Positions 26,486 through 34,566 of a DNA stretch of 64,000 nt are shown here, piece by piece. The notes under the pieces were generated by a model. It was given only the letters and a program-made list of their open reading frames with translations, was not told the DNA's origin and made no database searches. Source of the stretch: Nocardia exalbida NBRC 100660 (GTDB taxonomy: Bacteria > Actinomycetota > Actinomycetes > Mycobacteriales > Mycobacteriaceae). The position numbers were made by a program, and so were the translations under genes. Position 1 is the stretch's first letter. Each line of letters starts with the position of its first letter. The stretch lies in the NCBI RefSeq assembly GCF_000308575.1, contig NZ_BAFZ01000082.1, positions 1 through 64,000 on the forward strand, written 5' to 3'.

Positions 26486-26499
26486 CAGTATTTCCCCGG

Positions 26500-27243
26500 T
26501 CACTCGCCCGATACCCCAGTTCGGGCCGACCCCGGAGATTCGGACATCGCGCGCAGGCGCGCCTGCAAACCATCGAGGACGCAAAGCAAGCCGAAGTCGA
26601 AGGCCATGGCCCGCCCCGCCTCCTGATCGGTCGGCACGCTCGCCCGGTAGTCCGCGAGCATCTCGGGATAGCCGCCCGCTACCTCGTCCATCACGCGCAG
26701 TATGCCGTCGGTGTCGACCTCGGCCCCCTTCGACGCCTTCTCCCAGGCGATTTCGGGAGTCACCTGGCCGAGGACGAAACACATCACCGTTCCACTGGCC
26801 AGGTAGATGTCCACCCCCTCGAAGCCCGCCCGCACGAAGGCGCGGCGCAGCCGATCACTCAGCCGCAGCGAGTTGGGACCGATACTGGGCAGCTGCCCGA
26901 CCAACGAGACGCTCCACGGATGCTCGCGAATGGACGCGCGGAGGCTGTACGCGAAAGTGGTGAGCAATTCGCGCCAGGACGCCTCTTCGGGCTCCGGAAT
27001 CTGCACCACCCCCCAGAACTGGTCGAGCACCAATTCCAGCAGCTCTTCCTTGTTGGAGACGTGCCAGTAGAGACTGGTCGCGCCCGCGCCCAGCTTCGCG
27101 CCGAGCTTGCGCATGCTCAGCGACTCCAGACCTTCGGCGTCGAGGATCTCGAACGCCGCGGCGATGATCTGCTCCCGGTGCAACCCGGATGTCCTGGGCT
27201 GGCGGGGTTGCTTGGTCCATACCGAGGCGAACTGCTTGGTCAC
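26500..27243 (-). CDS. TetR family transcriptional regulator
   Basis: A 247-residue TetR-type repressor. The HTH (about 22-68) reads REQIIAAAFEILDAEGL and LGAGATSLYWHVSNKEEL, close to the tetracycline-repressor subgroup; the long C-terminal helical ligand domain fits TetR_C class 1. It begins at GTG 27243, 54 bp from the divergent MFS start, and the spacer holds a 12-bp inverted repeat that overlaps the MFS start codon. It should repress the efflux gene and probably itself. Confidence 0.9.
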   Translation of the reverse strand: MTKQFASVWTKQPRQPRTSGLHREQIIAAAFEILDAEGLESLSMRKLGAKLGAGATSLYWHVSNKEELLELVLDQFWGVVQIPEPEEASWRELLTTFAYSLRASIREHPWSVSLVGQLPSIGPNSLRLSDRLRRAFVRAGFEGVDIYLASGTVMCFVLGQVTPEIAWEKASKGAEVDTDGILRVMDEVAGGYPEMLADYRASVPTDQEAGRAMAFDFGLLCVLDGLQARLRAMSESPGSARTGVSGE

Positions 27244-27253
27244 GACACGATCT

Positions 27254-27259
27254 TATAAT
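27254..27259 (+). promoter_or_regulatory. -10 element for the MFS gene
   Basis: A perfect TATAAT, predicted to start transcription near 27266, inside the inverted-repeat operator. The -35 is poorly defined. Binding of TetR would directly block initiation. Confidence 0.55.
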
Positions 27260-27261
27260 CC

Positions 27262-27298
27262 CTCGCACAGCGTTCGAGTTTCTCGTACGCTGTGCGAG
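27262..27298. promoter_or_regulatory. TetR operator (12-bp perfect inverted repeat)
   Basis: CTCGCACAGCGT (27262-27273) and ACGCTGTGCGAG (27287-27298) form a perfect inverted repeat around 13 nt. It lies between the divergent TetR and MFS genes, and the right arm ends on the first base of the MFS GTG. A near-symmetrical TCGAG/CTCGT core lies inside. Confidence 0.75.
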
Positions 27299-28761
27299 TG
27301 GAATCGAACGTTGTACGAGACCCCCGCCGCTGGTGGGTCCTGGGGGTCCTCTGTCTGTCCTTGCTCGTGCTGATGCTCGACAGCACCGTGCTCAATCTCG
27401 CGATCCCGTCGCTGATCCGGGAGCTAGGCGCCACACCGGCGGACGTGCAGTGGATTCTGGACGCCTACGTGCTGGTCTTCGCCGGGCTCCTGCTCACCGC
27501 CGGAAGCCTGTCCGACCGGTTCGGCAGGCGACGAGCGCTGATCACGGGCCTGGCCGTGTTCGGGGTGGCGTCGCTGGCGGCCGTGCTGGCGACCGAACCG
27601 TGGCAGGTCGTGGCCGCCCGCGTCGCGATGGGCGTCGGCGGGTCGCTGTTGATGCCGTCGACCCTGTCGATCCTCATGACCACCTTCGCCGAGGACGAAC
27701 GGCGCACGGCGATGGCGGCCTGGTCGACGGTGTCCATGGTCGGCATCGTCGCCGGGCCCACGCTGGGCGGCTTCCTGCTCCAGCACTACTGGTGGGGGTC
27801 GGTGTTCCTGCTCAATATCCCGGTGGCGGCGCTCGCGATCATCGCCGCCGTCGTGCTGATGCCCGAGACCACCGGCGAACAACGGCCGGTGGACCTCGTC
27901 GGCGTTGTCCTGTCCGTCGTAGCGCTGAGCGCGACCGTCTACGTGATCATCGAGCGGGAGTGGAACATCGGGGTGATCGTGCTGGCCGTCCTCGCGGCGG
28001 CAGGCTTCGTCGTCTGGGAGAGCCGCTCGGCACATCCCATGTTGCCGTTGGCGGTATTCCGCAGCCGGGATTTCACGGGCACCTCCCTCACTCTGCTGCT
28101 GATGGTCTTCGGCATGGGCGCGGTCATGCTCATGCTCACCCAGTACCTGCAGTTCGTGCTCGGCTACGGTCCGATGAAAGCCGGGCTGGCGTTGCTGCCG
28201 TACGCCGTGGCGGCGGCGGTCTGCAACGGCCTCGGCGCGACACTGGGCAAGACTCTGAGCAACAAGACGCTCATCGTGTCGGGACTGCTCGTCATGGGCG
28301 TGGCCTTCGGCATCCTCGCGGCCGGGAGCGGATACCTGTGGGTTCTGGTCAGCATGCTGGTGATGGGCGTCGGCGGCGGTCTGGCGGGTCCGGCCGCCTA
28401 CGCGGCGATCATGAGCGCGATCCCGCTCCAGCACGCCGGTGTGGGCTCCGCGATGAACGACACGATCCAGCAGGTCGGCATGGCGATCAGCATCGCCGTC
28501 CTCGGTAGCGTGCTGGCCGGCGTGTTCACCTCGAACATGCCCGCCGACGTTCCCGACGCGGCGCGCGAATCCATCGGCGCCGCCTTCCAGCTGGGCTACA
28601 TCGAGCCCGCCAAGGACGCCTTCACCGCCGCCATGTCCGCCGGGGCCTGGATCAGCGCCGGATTCAGTGTCGCCGCCGCCCTGCTCGGCGCGGTCCTGCT
28701 GCGGGCGCCGCGGCCGCAACCGGCCCAGCAGCCGGAAACCGCTCCGGTCGCGCACGGCTGA
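27298..28761 (+). CDS. MFS drug efflux transporter, DHA2 (14-helix) family
   Basis: A 487-residue proton-coupled exporter of the EmrB/QacA type in the inner membrane. The start is GTG 27298, or 27292 two codons earlier. It has 14 predicted helices. The first helix ends with MLDSTVLNLAIPSL, motif A is GSLSDRFGRRRAL between helices 2 and 3, and motif C (GPTLGGFLL) is in helix 5. Substrates cannot be predicted; divergent TetR control fits a multidrug or solvent pump. The neighbouring decarboxylase-like gene may belong to the same regulon. Confidence 0.92.
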   Translation: MESNVVRDPRRWWVLGVLCLSLLVLMLDSTVLNLAIPSLIRELGATPADVQWILDAYVLVFAGLLLTAGSLSDRFGRRRALITGLAVFGVASLAAVLATEPWQVVAARVAMGVGGSLLMPSTLSILMTTFAEDERRTAMAAWSTVSMVGIVAGPTLGGFLLQHYWWGSVFLLNIPVAALAIIAAVVLMPETTGEQRPVDLVGVVLSVVALSATVYVIIEREWNIGVIVLAVLAAAGFVVWESRSAHPMLPLAVFRSRDFTGTSLTLLLMVFGMGAVMLMLTQYLQFVLGYGPMKAGLALLPYAVAAAVCNGLGATLGKTLSNKTLIVSGLLVMGVAFGILAAGSGYLWVLVSMLVMGVGGGLAGPAAYAAIMSAIPLQHAGVGSAMNDTIQQVGMAISIAVLGSVLAGVFTSNMPADVPDAARESIGAAFQLGYIEPAKDAFTAAMSAGAWISAGFSVAAALLGAVLLRAPRPQPAQQPETAPVAHG

Positions 28762-28776
28762 TCATGTCGGCGACCG

Positions 28777-28810
28777 GCGCTGGACCGGTGAAAGTCCACC
28801 GGTCCAGCGC
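28777..28810. terminator. Long GC hairpin after the MFS gene
   Basis: A perfect 14-bp inverted repeat (28777-28790 with 28797-28810) around a 6-nt loop, 15 bp after the stop. No T-run follows; it may act as a loop-type terminator or protect the 3' end. Confidence 0.65.
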
Positions 28811-28997
28811 TGCGCCCACGGCCCGCAGACCGCGCAGAATAACGACTCCGGTGTCTCGTCGGATCACCCGGTATGAATGATTCCGACCCCGGGGCTGATG
28901 GTCTCCCGCGCGCCCGCCGACAAGAGTTGGTGGTGTGTTCACAATGACGGCCTTCAACCAACGAGGGCTGGTGAAGCAATCAATCGATGGAGACATC

Positions 28998-29249
28998 ATG
29001 ATCACGAACAAAATGCGCGCAACGGCAGCGGCGGTAGCGCTCACACCGATCATCGCCCTGGGTTCAGGTCTTGCTTCCGCCGCACCGGAGGTAACCCCGG
29101 GACCTGCGCAAGTAGCGGATCAACCGGTACCGGTTCAGGTCGAGCCCGCGACATTGGGCCTGATTTGGCCGCTGGGTATTTTCTGCGCTCCTTTGTTGCT
29201 GCTACCACCGGTGGTCAACGCGGTCGCCGTGTTCGTCTGCGCCGCTTGA
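28998..29249 (+). CDS. Small secreted hydrophobic protein
   Basis: An 83-residue protein starting at ATG 28998 with GGAG 6-7 nt upstream. A signal peptide ends after ASAA at 29. The 54-residue mature chain is Pro/Val-rich with a hydrophobic C-terminal half and two cysteines (C63, C81). It is followed by a strong terminator, so it is a single-gene transcript. No known family; small exported proteins like this are common in Nocardia. Confidence 0.7.
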   Translation: MITNKMRATAAAVALTPIIALGSGLASAAPEVTPGPAQVADQPVPVQVEPATLGLIWPLGIFCAPLLLLPPVVNAVAVFVCAA

Positions 29250-29282
29250 TCGCATTCGTAGGCAGCGCCTCGAAGACGAGTG

Positions 29283-29320
29283 CGCCTCGGGTTGTGCCGC
29301 ACACCCGAGGCGTCTCGTTT
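29283..29320 (+). terminator. Terminator after the small secreted protein
   Basis: A 10-bp stem (29283-29292 with 29303-29312) with a 10-nt loop, followed by TCTCGTTTGTG. Confidence 0.75.
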
Positions 29321-29457
29321 GTGTCGGCCGCTCCCCGCGCCGGCTATGCATCGAGACGTGAGCAAATGATTTCGTTCCGGACCGCACGGAGGCGCCCTGA
29401 CCGGGAAACATCTGCGAATCAATCGTGACGAACCGATTAGTGCGGTTGAATTACCGG

Positions 29458-30123
29458 ATGACCAAGTTCAGGAAACTCGTGGGCGCTGCAGCGGCTCTGA
29501 CCGCGGCCACAGCGCTGTTCGGGGCACCCGGGACCGCGCACGCCGAGACTCCATCCGTTCTGGGTGGCGGCTCCGGCATCGTCGTCGGCGGTCAGAACAT
29601 CTGCACGCTGACCACGATCGGGCGCGACTCCGGTGGCCGGCTGGTCGGGTTCACCGCGGGGCACTGCGGGGACGCGAACGCCGCCATCGTCGCCGAGGGC
29701 AACCGCGACGCCGGTACCGTCGGCACCATCGCCTACTCCGACGAGACCATGGACTATGCCGTGATCGAGTTCGACCCGGCGAAGGTCGCGCCGGTCAACC
29801 AGGTGGGCGGAACCACTATCACCGCCATCGGCGGCCCCGCCCGACCGCCGGACACGGTATGCAAGGAAGGCCGGACAACCGGCCGGACCTGCGGTGCAGC
29901 CTATGGCGACGTGTTCACCGGCGGCGATAGGACATGGACCCAGACGTGCGTTGTCGAGGGCGATTCGGGCGCGCCGCTGGTCGTCGGGAGCACGCTCGTC
30001 GGCATGGTCAACGGCTACTTGGCCATCCCGTGCCTGGGACCGCAACTGGGCACCGACATCACCGCGGTCGTCGCCGACGTGAACGCGCGCGGCGGCGCGG
30101 GCGCGGGTTTCCAACCGATCTGA
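29458..30123 (+). CDS. Secreted trypsin-like serine protease (S1 family)
   Basis: A 221-residue exported protease. The signal peptide (TKFRKLVGAAAALTAATALF) is cleaved after AHA at 29, with almost no pro-region. The catalytic triad is complete: H69 in TAGHC, D99 in MDYAV and S170 in GDSGAPLV. Cys pairs C49-C70 and C135-C145 are plausible disulfides, with C164 and C192 as a third pair. The type matches the S1 peptidases of Nocardia and Rv1815-like proteins. A GTG at 29425 would add 11 residues without improving the signal. It may process surface or host proteins, which is inference. Confidence 0.9.
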   Translation: MTKFRKLVGAAAALTAATALFGAPGTAHAETPSVLGGGSGIVVGGQNICTLTTIGRDSGGRLVGFTAGHCGDANAAIVAEGNRDAGTVGTIAYSDETMDYAVIEFDPAKVAPVNQVGGTTITAIGGPARPPDTVCKEGRTTGRTCGAAYGDVFTGGDRTWTQTCVVEGDSGAPLVVGSTLVGMVNGYLAIPCLGPQLGTDITAVVADVNARGGAGAGFQPI

Positions 30124-30161
30124 TTCGTCCCGGACCGCCGCTGACGATCCCAGCCGGAGCC

Positions 30162-30851
30162 TTACCTCTCCTGGTCGCTGACGATGCCTAATTCGACCGC
30201 GCGTTCGACCAGGAACAGCCGTTTCTGATTCGGCGGTAGGGCTTCGACCTGGAATATCCGGAACAGCGCCCGCATGTGCGTCTTGACGGTCGAGAGACTC
30301 AGGCACAAATCGTCCGCGATCTGACGGTTGGCGGCGGGATACGAATACCCGTCGTGCGCGTCGTAAGGGCGGCACAGCGCCTCCAGAACGAGATACTGGG
30401 CCGGGGTCAGCGAATTACGGGTGGGCAGCGGAGAATGGGCAAGCGTCATTTCCTCGTCGATGGAGTCTGCCGCCCGGAAGACGAATACCGAACGACCGAC
30501 GCGAATCGTGTCGCCGGAGCCGAGTTTCCGCCGCCCGCCGACGCGTTCGCCATTGACGAATGTCCCATTCTTGGACAGACCGTCGTCGACGATGACCCAG
30601 CATCCGCCCACGCGCTCGATAATGGCGTGCAACCGGGATACGGTCGGGTCGGAAGGCACGGCGATATCGGCCGCGCCGGACCGCCCGATCGTCATTCTGG
30701 ACGCGCCGCCGTCGAGGGAAATCTCGCGTACCCTTTCCTGCACAACGGGCCGGGGCGAAGTGGAAGGAACGGCAGAACGTGGCCACGCGGACTGCCCCGT
30801 CAGTGGGTATAGTCCGCGACGCAGGGCCTGTGGTCCGCTGACCGTAGACAT
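30162..30851 (-). CDS. FHA-domain regulator with C-terminal HTH
   Basis: A 229-residue protein starting at ATG 30851. The FHA domain (about 44-125) has G56-R57-S, S72-R-L-H75 and K94-N-G-T, the residues that bind phosphothreonine. The C-terminal region (about 148-224) has LTPAQYLVLEAL and QIADDLCLSLSTVKTHMRAL, an HTH of the LuxR/SARP-like kind. FHA fused to a DNA-binding domain suggests a regulator controlled by Ser/Thr protein kinases, as EmbR is; here the order is FHA first. It is convergent with the S1 protease gene. Targets unknown. Confidence 0.85.
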   Translation of the reverse strand: MSTVSGPQALRRGLYPLTGQSAWPRSAVPSTSPRPVVQERVREISLDGGASRMTIGRSGAADIAVPSDPTVSRLHAIIERVGGCWVIVDDGLSKNGTFVNGERVGGRRKLGSGDTIRVGRSVFVFRAADSIDEEMTLAHSPLPTRNSLTPAQYLVLEALCRPYDAHDGYSYPAANRQIADDLCLSLSTVKTHMRALFRIFQVEALPPNQKRLFLVERAVELGIVSDQER

Positions 30852-31064
30852 CGTTCGTCTTTCCACTCGAAGTACGTCGTGAACTGCGGGCACTGATTCG
30901 CTACTTTAAGGGTGCGCTTCCTCGGGGCCGATCACATACGGATTCGTCTACTTCCCTGCGTGAGCGGGGCTTGAAGCGAACCTCCGGACGCGACAAAAGC
31001 GCCAAAACAGACCGATTGGTCTGACAATGGGCGGCCCGGCGGGTGAGCGACCCAGAATGGTCGG

Positions 31065-31561
31065 ATGAATGTGGTCATTCGCCGCGAAGCGAGGCGGACC
31101 TCGACGCCTGCACCGCGGTCCCGCGGTACGTCCACCAACGCGACCGGTATCCGGGAGGTCTGGCCTGCTGATCCGGCGGCTTGGCTGTCACCCCCAAGCT
31201 CCTCGCGGCGGCCGTGGCGGAGCGCGACCAGATCGTGGTCGGACATGTCGGACTCGGCGCAGGCGGCGTGCTGCCGGAGGTCGTGCGCCGATCGGCGGGC
31301 ACGGAGTTCGTCGTCTCGGTGATCCGGTTGTATGTCCCTCCAGCCGCGCGTCGAGCAGGCGTGAGCTGACAACTGCTGATCGCGGCCGCGCGCATGGCCG
31401 CGGATCGGGGGCAGCGCGCCGTGCTCACGGTCTCGTCCGACGGTGCGGCGGCGAGAGCCATGCACGAACGACGCGGTCGACGGCAGGTGCACACCGGGCC
31501 CGGCGGCTGGCGTACCGCGGATGAACGGGAGGCTCGGGTGCACTATTGCGTGAGCCCGTGA
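31065..31561 (+). pseudogene. Decayed GNAT acetyltransferase gene
   Basis: Remains of a GNAT acetyltransferase. The pieces MNVVIRREA, then EADLDACTAV-RYVHQRDRYP in another frame, WPADPAAWLS back in the first frame, and PKLLAAAVAERDQIVVGHVGL, read in order like a normal N-terminal half. RLYVPPAARRAGV followed by QLLIAAARMAADRG and AARAMHERRG-RQVHTGPGGW gives the acetyl-CoA-binding region and end. At least three frame changes (near 31090, 31165 and 31190) and two in-frame stops (TGA near 31168 and within GTGAGCTGA at 31362-31370) break it. The product would be inactive. Neighbours FHA-HTH and xerC appear intact. Confidence 0.8.
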
Positions 31562-31650
31562 GCCGACCGGTTGCCGTTCGTCCGGTGTTGCGCTTACCCG
31601 CGCCGGGGACGGAGTACCCCGGCCGGTGTCGCGACATCCCGACCGAGCCG

Positions 31651-32574
31651 TCAAGCCCGGGGGTGGGCTTGGTCGTGCACTTTCTTGAGCCGATCGATGG
31701 AAACGTGGGTGTAGAGCTGAGTGGTGGCCATACTGGCGTGGCCGAGGAGTTCCTGAACCACACGCAGGTCGGCCCCGCCTTCGAGGAGGTGGGTCGCGGC
31801 GGTGTGCCGCAGACCGTGCGGGCCGAGGTCCGGTGCGCCGGGGATGGCCGAGACCACCTCGTGCACAACGGTTCTGGCCTGGCGCTGATCCAGACGCCTG
31901 CCGCGGCGGCCGAGCAGCAGCGCCCGGCCGGAGGCGGCGGTGGCGAAATCGGGGCGGCCATAGCGCAGCCAATTGCCGACCGCCTCGTCGGCGGGCGTGC
32001 CGAATGGAGCGGAGCGCTCTTTGTTGCCTTTGCCGAGCACCCGCACCACCCGCCGCTCGCGGTCCACGTCCTCGATGTCCAGTCCGCACAGCTCGCTGAC
32101 CCGGATGCCGGTGGCATACAGCAATTCCACGATCGCCCGATCTCGCAGGGCCATCGGATCGCACTGCGCGGCACCGGATTCCGCGGCGTCCATGGCACCC
32201 AGCGCCTGTTGCCTGCCGAGTACGGCGGGAAGGACGCGATGCGCCTTCGGCGAACCCAACCGCAGCCCCGGATCGGCGGGCAACCGGCCGGTCCGGGTGA
32301 GCCAGGCGGTGAACGTGCGCGCCGACGACGCTCTTCGGGCCACGGTCGTTCGCGCCGCGCCCGCCGCCGCTTGCTGCGCCAGCCATGAACGCAGCAACAG
32401 CAGGTCCAGCTCGCGGATCGCCGAATCGGCCGACCGTGTGTACAGATGCTCCAGCAGGGACCGGGCGTCCCCCAGGTAAGCGCGTACGGTGTGCTCCGAC
32501 CGGTTGCGCCCGAGCCGCAGATGCCTGCCGTACTCGAGCAGCAGCGCTTCCAGATCTTCGGGCAGTTCCTCCAT
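31651..32574 (-). CDS. xerC: Tyrosine recombinase XerC
   Basis: A 307-residue site-specific recombinase that with XerD resolves chromosome dimers at dif. The N-terminal SAM-like core-binding domain (about 1-105) is followed by the catalytic domain with ATGIRVSELCGLDIEDVD (Arg), GKGNKERSAPFG (Lys), HGLRHTAATHLLEGG (His-x2-Arg) and the Tyr in TTQLYTHVS. Order xerC - dprA - comM is conserved in Mycobacteriales, so it is a housekeeping recombinase rather than a phage integrase. Confidence 0.95.
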   Translation of the reverse strand: MEELPEDLEALLLEYGRHLRLGRNRSEHTVRAYLGDARSLLEHLYTRSADSAIRELDLLLLRSWLAQQAAAGAARTTVARRASSARTFTAWLTRTGRLPADPGLRLGSPKAHRVLPAVLGRQQALGAMDAAESGAAQCDPMALRDRAIVELLYATGIRVSELCGLDIEDVDRERRVVRVLGKGNKERSAPFGTPADEAVGNWLRYGRPDFATAASGRALLLGRRGRRLDQRQARTVVHEVVSAIPGAPDLGPHGLRHTAATHLLEGGADLRVVQELLGHASMATTQLYTHVSIDRLKKVHDQAHPRA

Positions 32575-32628
32575 GCTTCCACCGTCGCGACCCGAGGTCC
32601 GGATGGCAAGCGACCGCGCCGATCGCGT

Positions 32629-34566
32629 TCATCCGCGACGCGCCGTTCGGTGCCAACCGCTTTCGTCACTCGTCACCAGTCCCGCCAATTCGAGGGCGGA
32701 CAACGTCGCACGCACCACCGGAAGTGGCAATCCGCACTGCCGGGACACCTCCAGTGGCAATCGCGCACCGATCCTCGGCAGCGTGGCGAAGACCAAGGCC
32801 TCGTCTTCGGTCAGCTGGTCCTCCGGATTGCCGCCTGCCCCCGCCCCGGGAATCGACAGCCGCAACGGCCCCGCCTCGTCGGCGACTTCCTCGGCCCTGG
32901 TCACCAGGAGGGCTTCGCCGTCGCGGATCATGCGGTGGCAGCCCACCGAAGCGGCCGAGGTCACCGGGCCCGGCACGGCCAGGGCGGGACGGCCGAGACG
33001 GCGTGCCCATTTGACGGTGTTGCGCGCGCCGCTGCGCAGCCCGGCCTCGACGACCAGCACGCCATCGGCCAAGGCGGCGATCAAGCGGTTCCGGGCGAGG
33101 AATTGGTGTTTCTGCGCGGTGACACCGGGCGGGTATTCGCTGACCACCAAGCCGGATTCGGCGATGTCGGCCAGCAGGCGCGCGTGCTGCGCCGGATAAG
33201 GCCGGTCGATGCCGCAGGCCAGCACGGCGATCGTGCCCCCTTCCACCGCCAGCGCCGCCCGGTGCGCCATGGCGTCAATCCCGAACGCCGCCCCGGAGAC
33301 AATGGTCCAGCCTTGCGCGGCGAGGTCGCCCGCGATCTCCCCCGTCACCCGGTTGCCGTACCCGGTGCTGCACCGCGCACCCACCACCGCCATTGCGCGC
33401 TCACTGGACTCCAGCAGCGAGCGCGGGCCGCGCACCCACAGCACCAGTGGCACGGCGCCGTCCCGATCCCGTCCCGGTTCGAGCTGCGCGAGACCGAGCA
33501 TGCGCCAGGCGGGCCATTCCGGATCGTCCGGCGTCACCACACGCCCGCCGATCCGGTCGATGGCCTCCAGATCCCGCGCCGCCACGTCGACATCGCGCCG
33601 CTGCGCCGTCGGGCCGCGCAGCGGTTCGGGTAGCGCGCACTCCCGCACGGCGCGCGCCGCCTCGACCACCCCCACCGACTCGATGAGCGCCGACAGCGGC
33701 GCGCACGGCCCCTGCACCACCCGCGACAGGTACACCCACGCGAGCCTCCGGACGTCGGATTCACCGGCCACGGAATCCGGCCCGCACGCGGGCGCGACAA
33801 CGACTCCAGGCACATTCGCCGCCGCAGGCTCATCCCCTGCCCCAGGCACACTTACAAGCCCCGTCACGTCCACTGCCGGAGGCACCGCCGCAACCCCGGG
33901 CACACTCGCTCGCGCACTCGCGGCCACAGCCGCATTCGCCGCCCCAGCCGCACTCACCGCCCCAGGCACACTCGCGGTCACGGGCACACTCACTGCCCCA
34001 GCCGCACTCACGGCCGTGGGCACTTCGTCCAACCCAGCCCGGTTTGCCGCCGCGTGCCCATCTATCGCCCCGGGCGCACTGGATGCACTGGGCACATCGA
34101 GCACCGCAGGCTTGTTCACCGCCGCACGTGCGCTCGCGGCCGCGCGAACGTCAATCGCCCCGGCCGCAGGCGCCGCCACAAGGACATCCGCTGCCCTAGG
34201 CACACTCGCGGCCATGGGCGCTTCGGCCGCCACAACCGCGCGCTCCATCTGCGGCGCGCCCACCACTGGAAGCGAGTCCCGCGCTGCTGGCACATCCGCC
34301 GCCACAAGGGCATCCGTTGCCCCCTCCACGATTGCGACCCCCGGCACACCCGCCCCGATTACCTTCGCGGCCACAGGGAAGTCGGCTGCCCTAGGCATAC
34401 TGGCATCCGTGGGCGCTTCGACCGTCCCAGCCGCGTGCTCCGTCCGGAGCGCAGGACGCACGTTCCGCGCCGCGGGCGCATCCGCAGCCGCGCCCACTGC
34501 GGCAGGCATATCCGCCGCCGCAAACACCTCCGCTGCCGTGCCCGCGGTCGGCTCCCGCGCGCTCAT
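32629..34566 (-). CDS. dprA: DNA processing protein DprA with long repeat extension
   Basis: A 645-residue DprA/Smf protein that loads RecA on incoming single strands in transformation and similar processes. ATG 34566 overlaps the comM stop (ATGA). Residues 1-265 are an unusual Ala/Val/Pro/Gly-rich extension of degenerate hexapeptide repeats. The normal protein follows: DVRRLAWVYLSRVVQG (about 271-286), then the Rossmann core with VVGARCSTGYG, SGAAFGIDAMAHRAAL and ARNRLIAALADGVLVVEA, and a C-terminal winged-helix domain (last 60 residues). Usual length is about 390. A later start nearer residue 265 would give an ordinary DprA, but coupling to comM favours the long form. Repeats are also open on the opposite strand. 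Confidence 0.88.
   Translation of the reverse strand: MSAREPTAGTAAEVFAAADMPAAVGAAADAPAARNVRPALRTEHAAGTVEAPTDASMPRAADFPVAAKVIGAGVPGVAIVEGATDALVAADVPAARDSLPVVGAPQMERAVVAAEAPMAASVPRAADVLVAAPAAGAIDVRAAASARAAVNKPAVLDVPSASSAPGAIDGHAAANRAGLDEVPTAVSAAGAVSVPVTASVPGAVSAAGAANAAVAASARASVPGVAAVPPAVDVTGLVSVPGAGDEPAAANVPGVVVAPACGPDSVAGESDVRRLAWVYLSRVVQGPCAPLSALIESVGVVEAARAVRECALPEPLRGPTAQRRDVDVAARDLEAIDRIGGRVVTPDDPEWPAWRMLGLAQLEPGRDRDGAVPLVLWVRGPRSLLESSERAMAVVGARCSTGYGNRVTGEIAGDLAAQGWTIVSGAAFGIDAMAHRAALAVEGGTIAVLACGIDRPYPAQHARLLADIAESGLVVSEYPPGVTAQKHQFLARNRLIAALADGVLVVEAGLRSGARNTVKWARRLGRPALAVPGPVTSAASVGCHRMIRDGEALLVTRAEEVADEAGPLRLSIPGAGAGGNPEDQLTEDEALVFATLPRIGARLPLEVSRQCGLPLPVVRATLSALELAGLVTSDESGWHRTARRG
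33772..34540. repeat. Degenerate 18-bp tandem repeats in dprA 5' region
   Basis: Across about 770 bp the sequence cycles with an 18-bp period, clearest at 33925-34040, where plus-strand units alternate between forms such as GCCGCACTCACCGCCCCA and GGCACACTCACTGCCCCA. On the coding strand each unit gives a hexapeptide like AVSAAG or ASVPGA. Divergence between units is high, so the array is old or under repeated gene conversion. Confidence 0.7.

Noticed and set aside
31651..32574. XerC as a phage or island integrase
   Set aside because: Order with dprA, comM and yraN is that of the housekeeping xerC, and the length and N-terminal domain fit.
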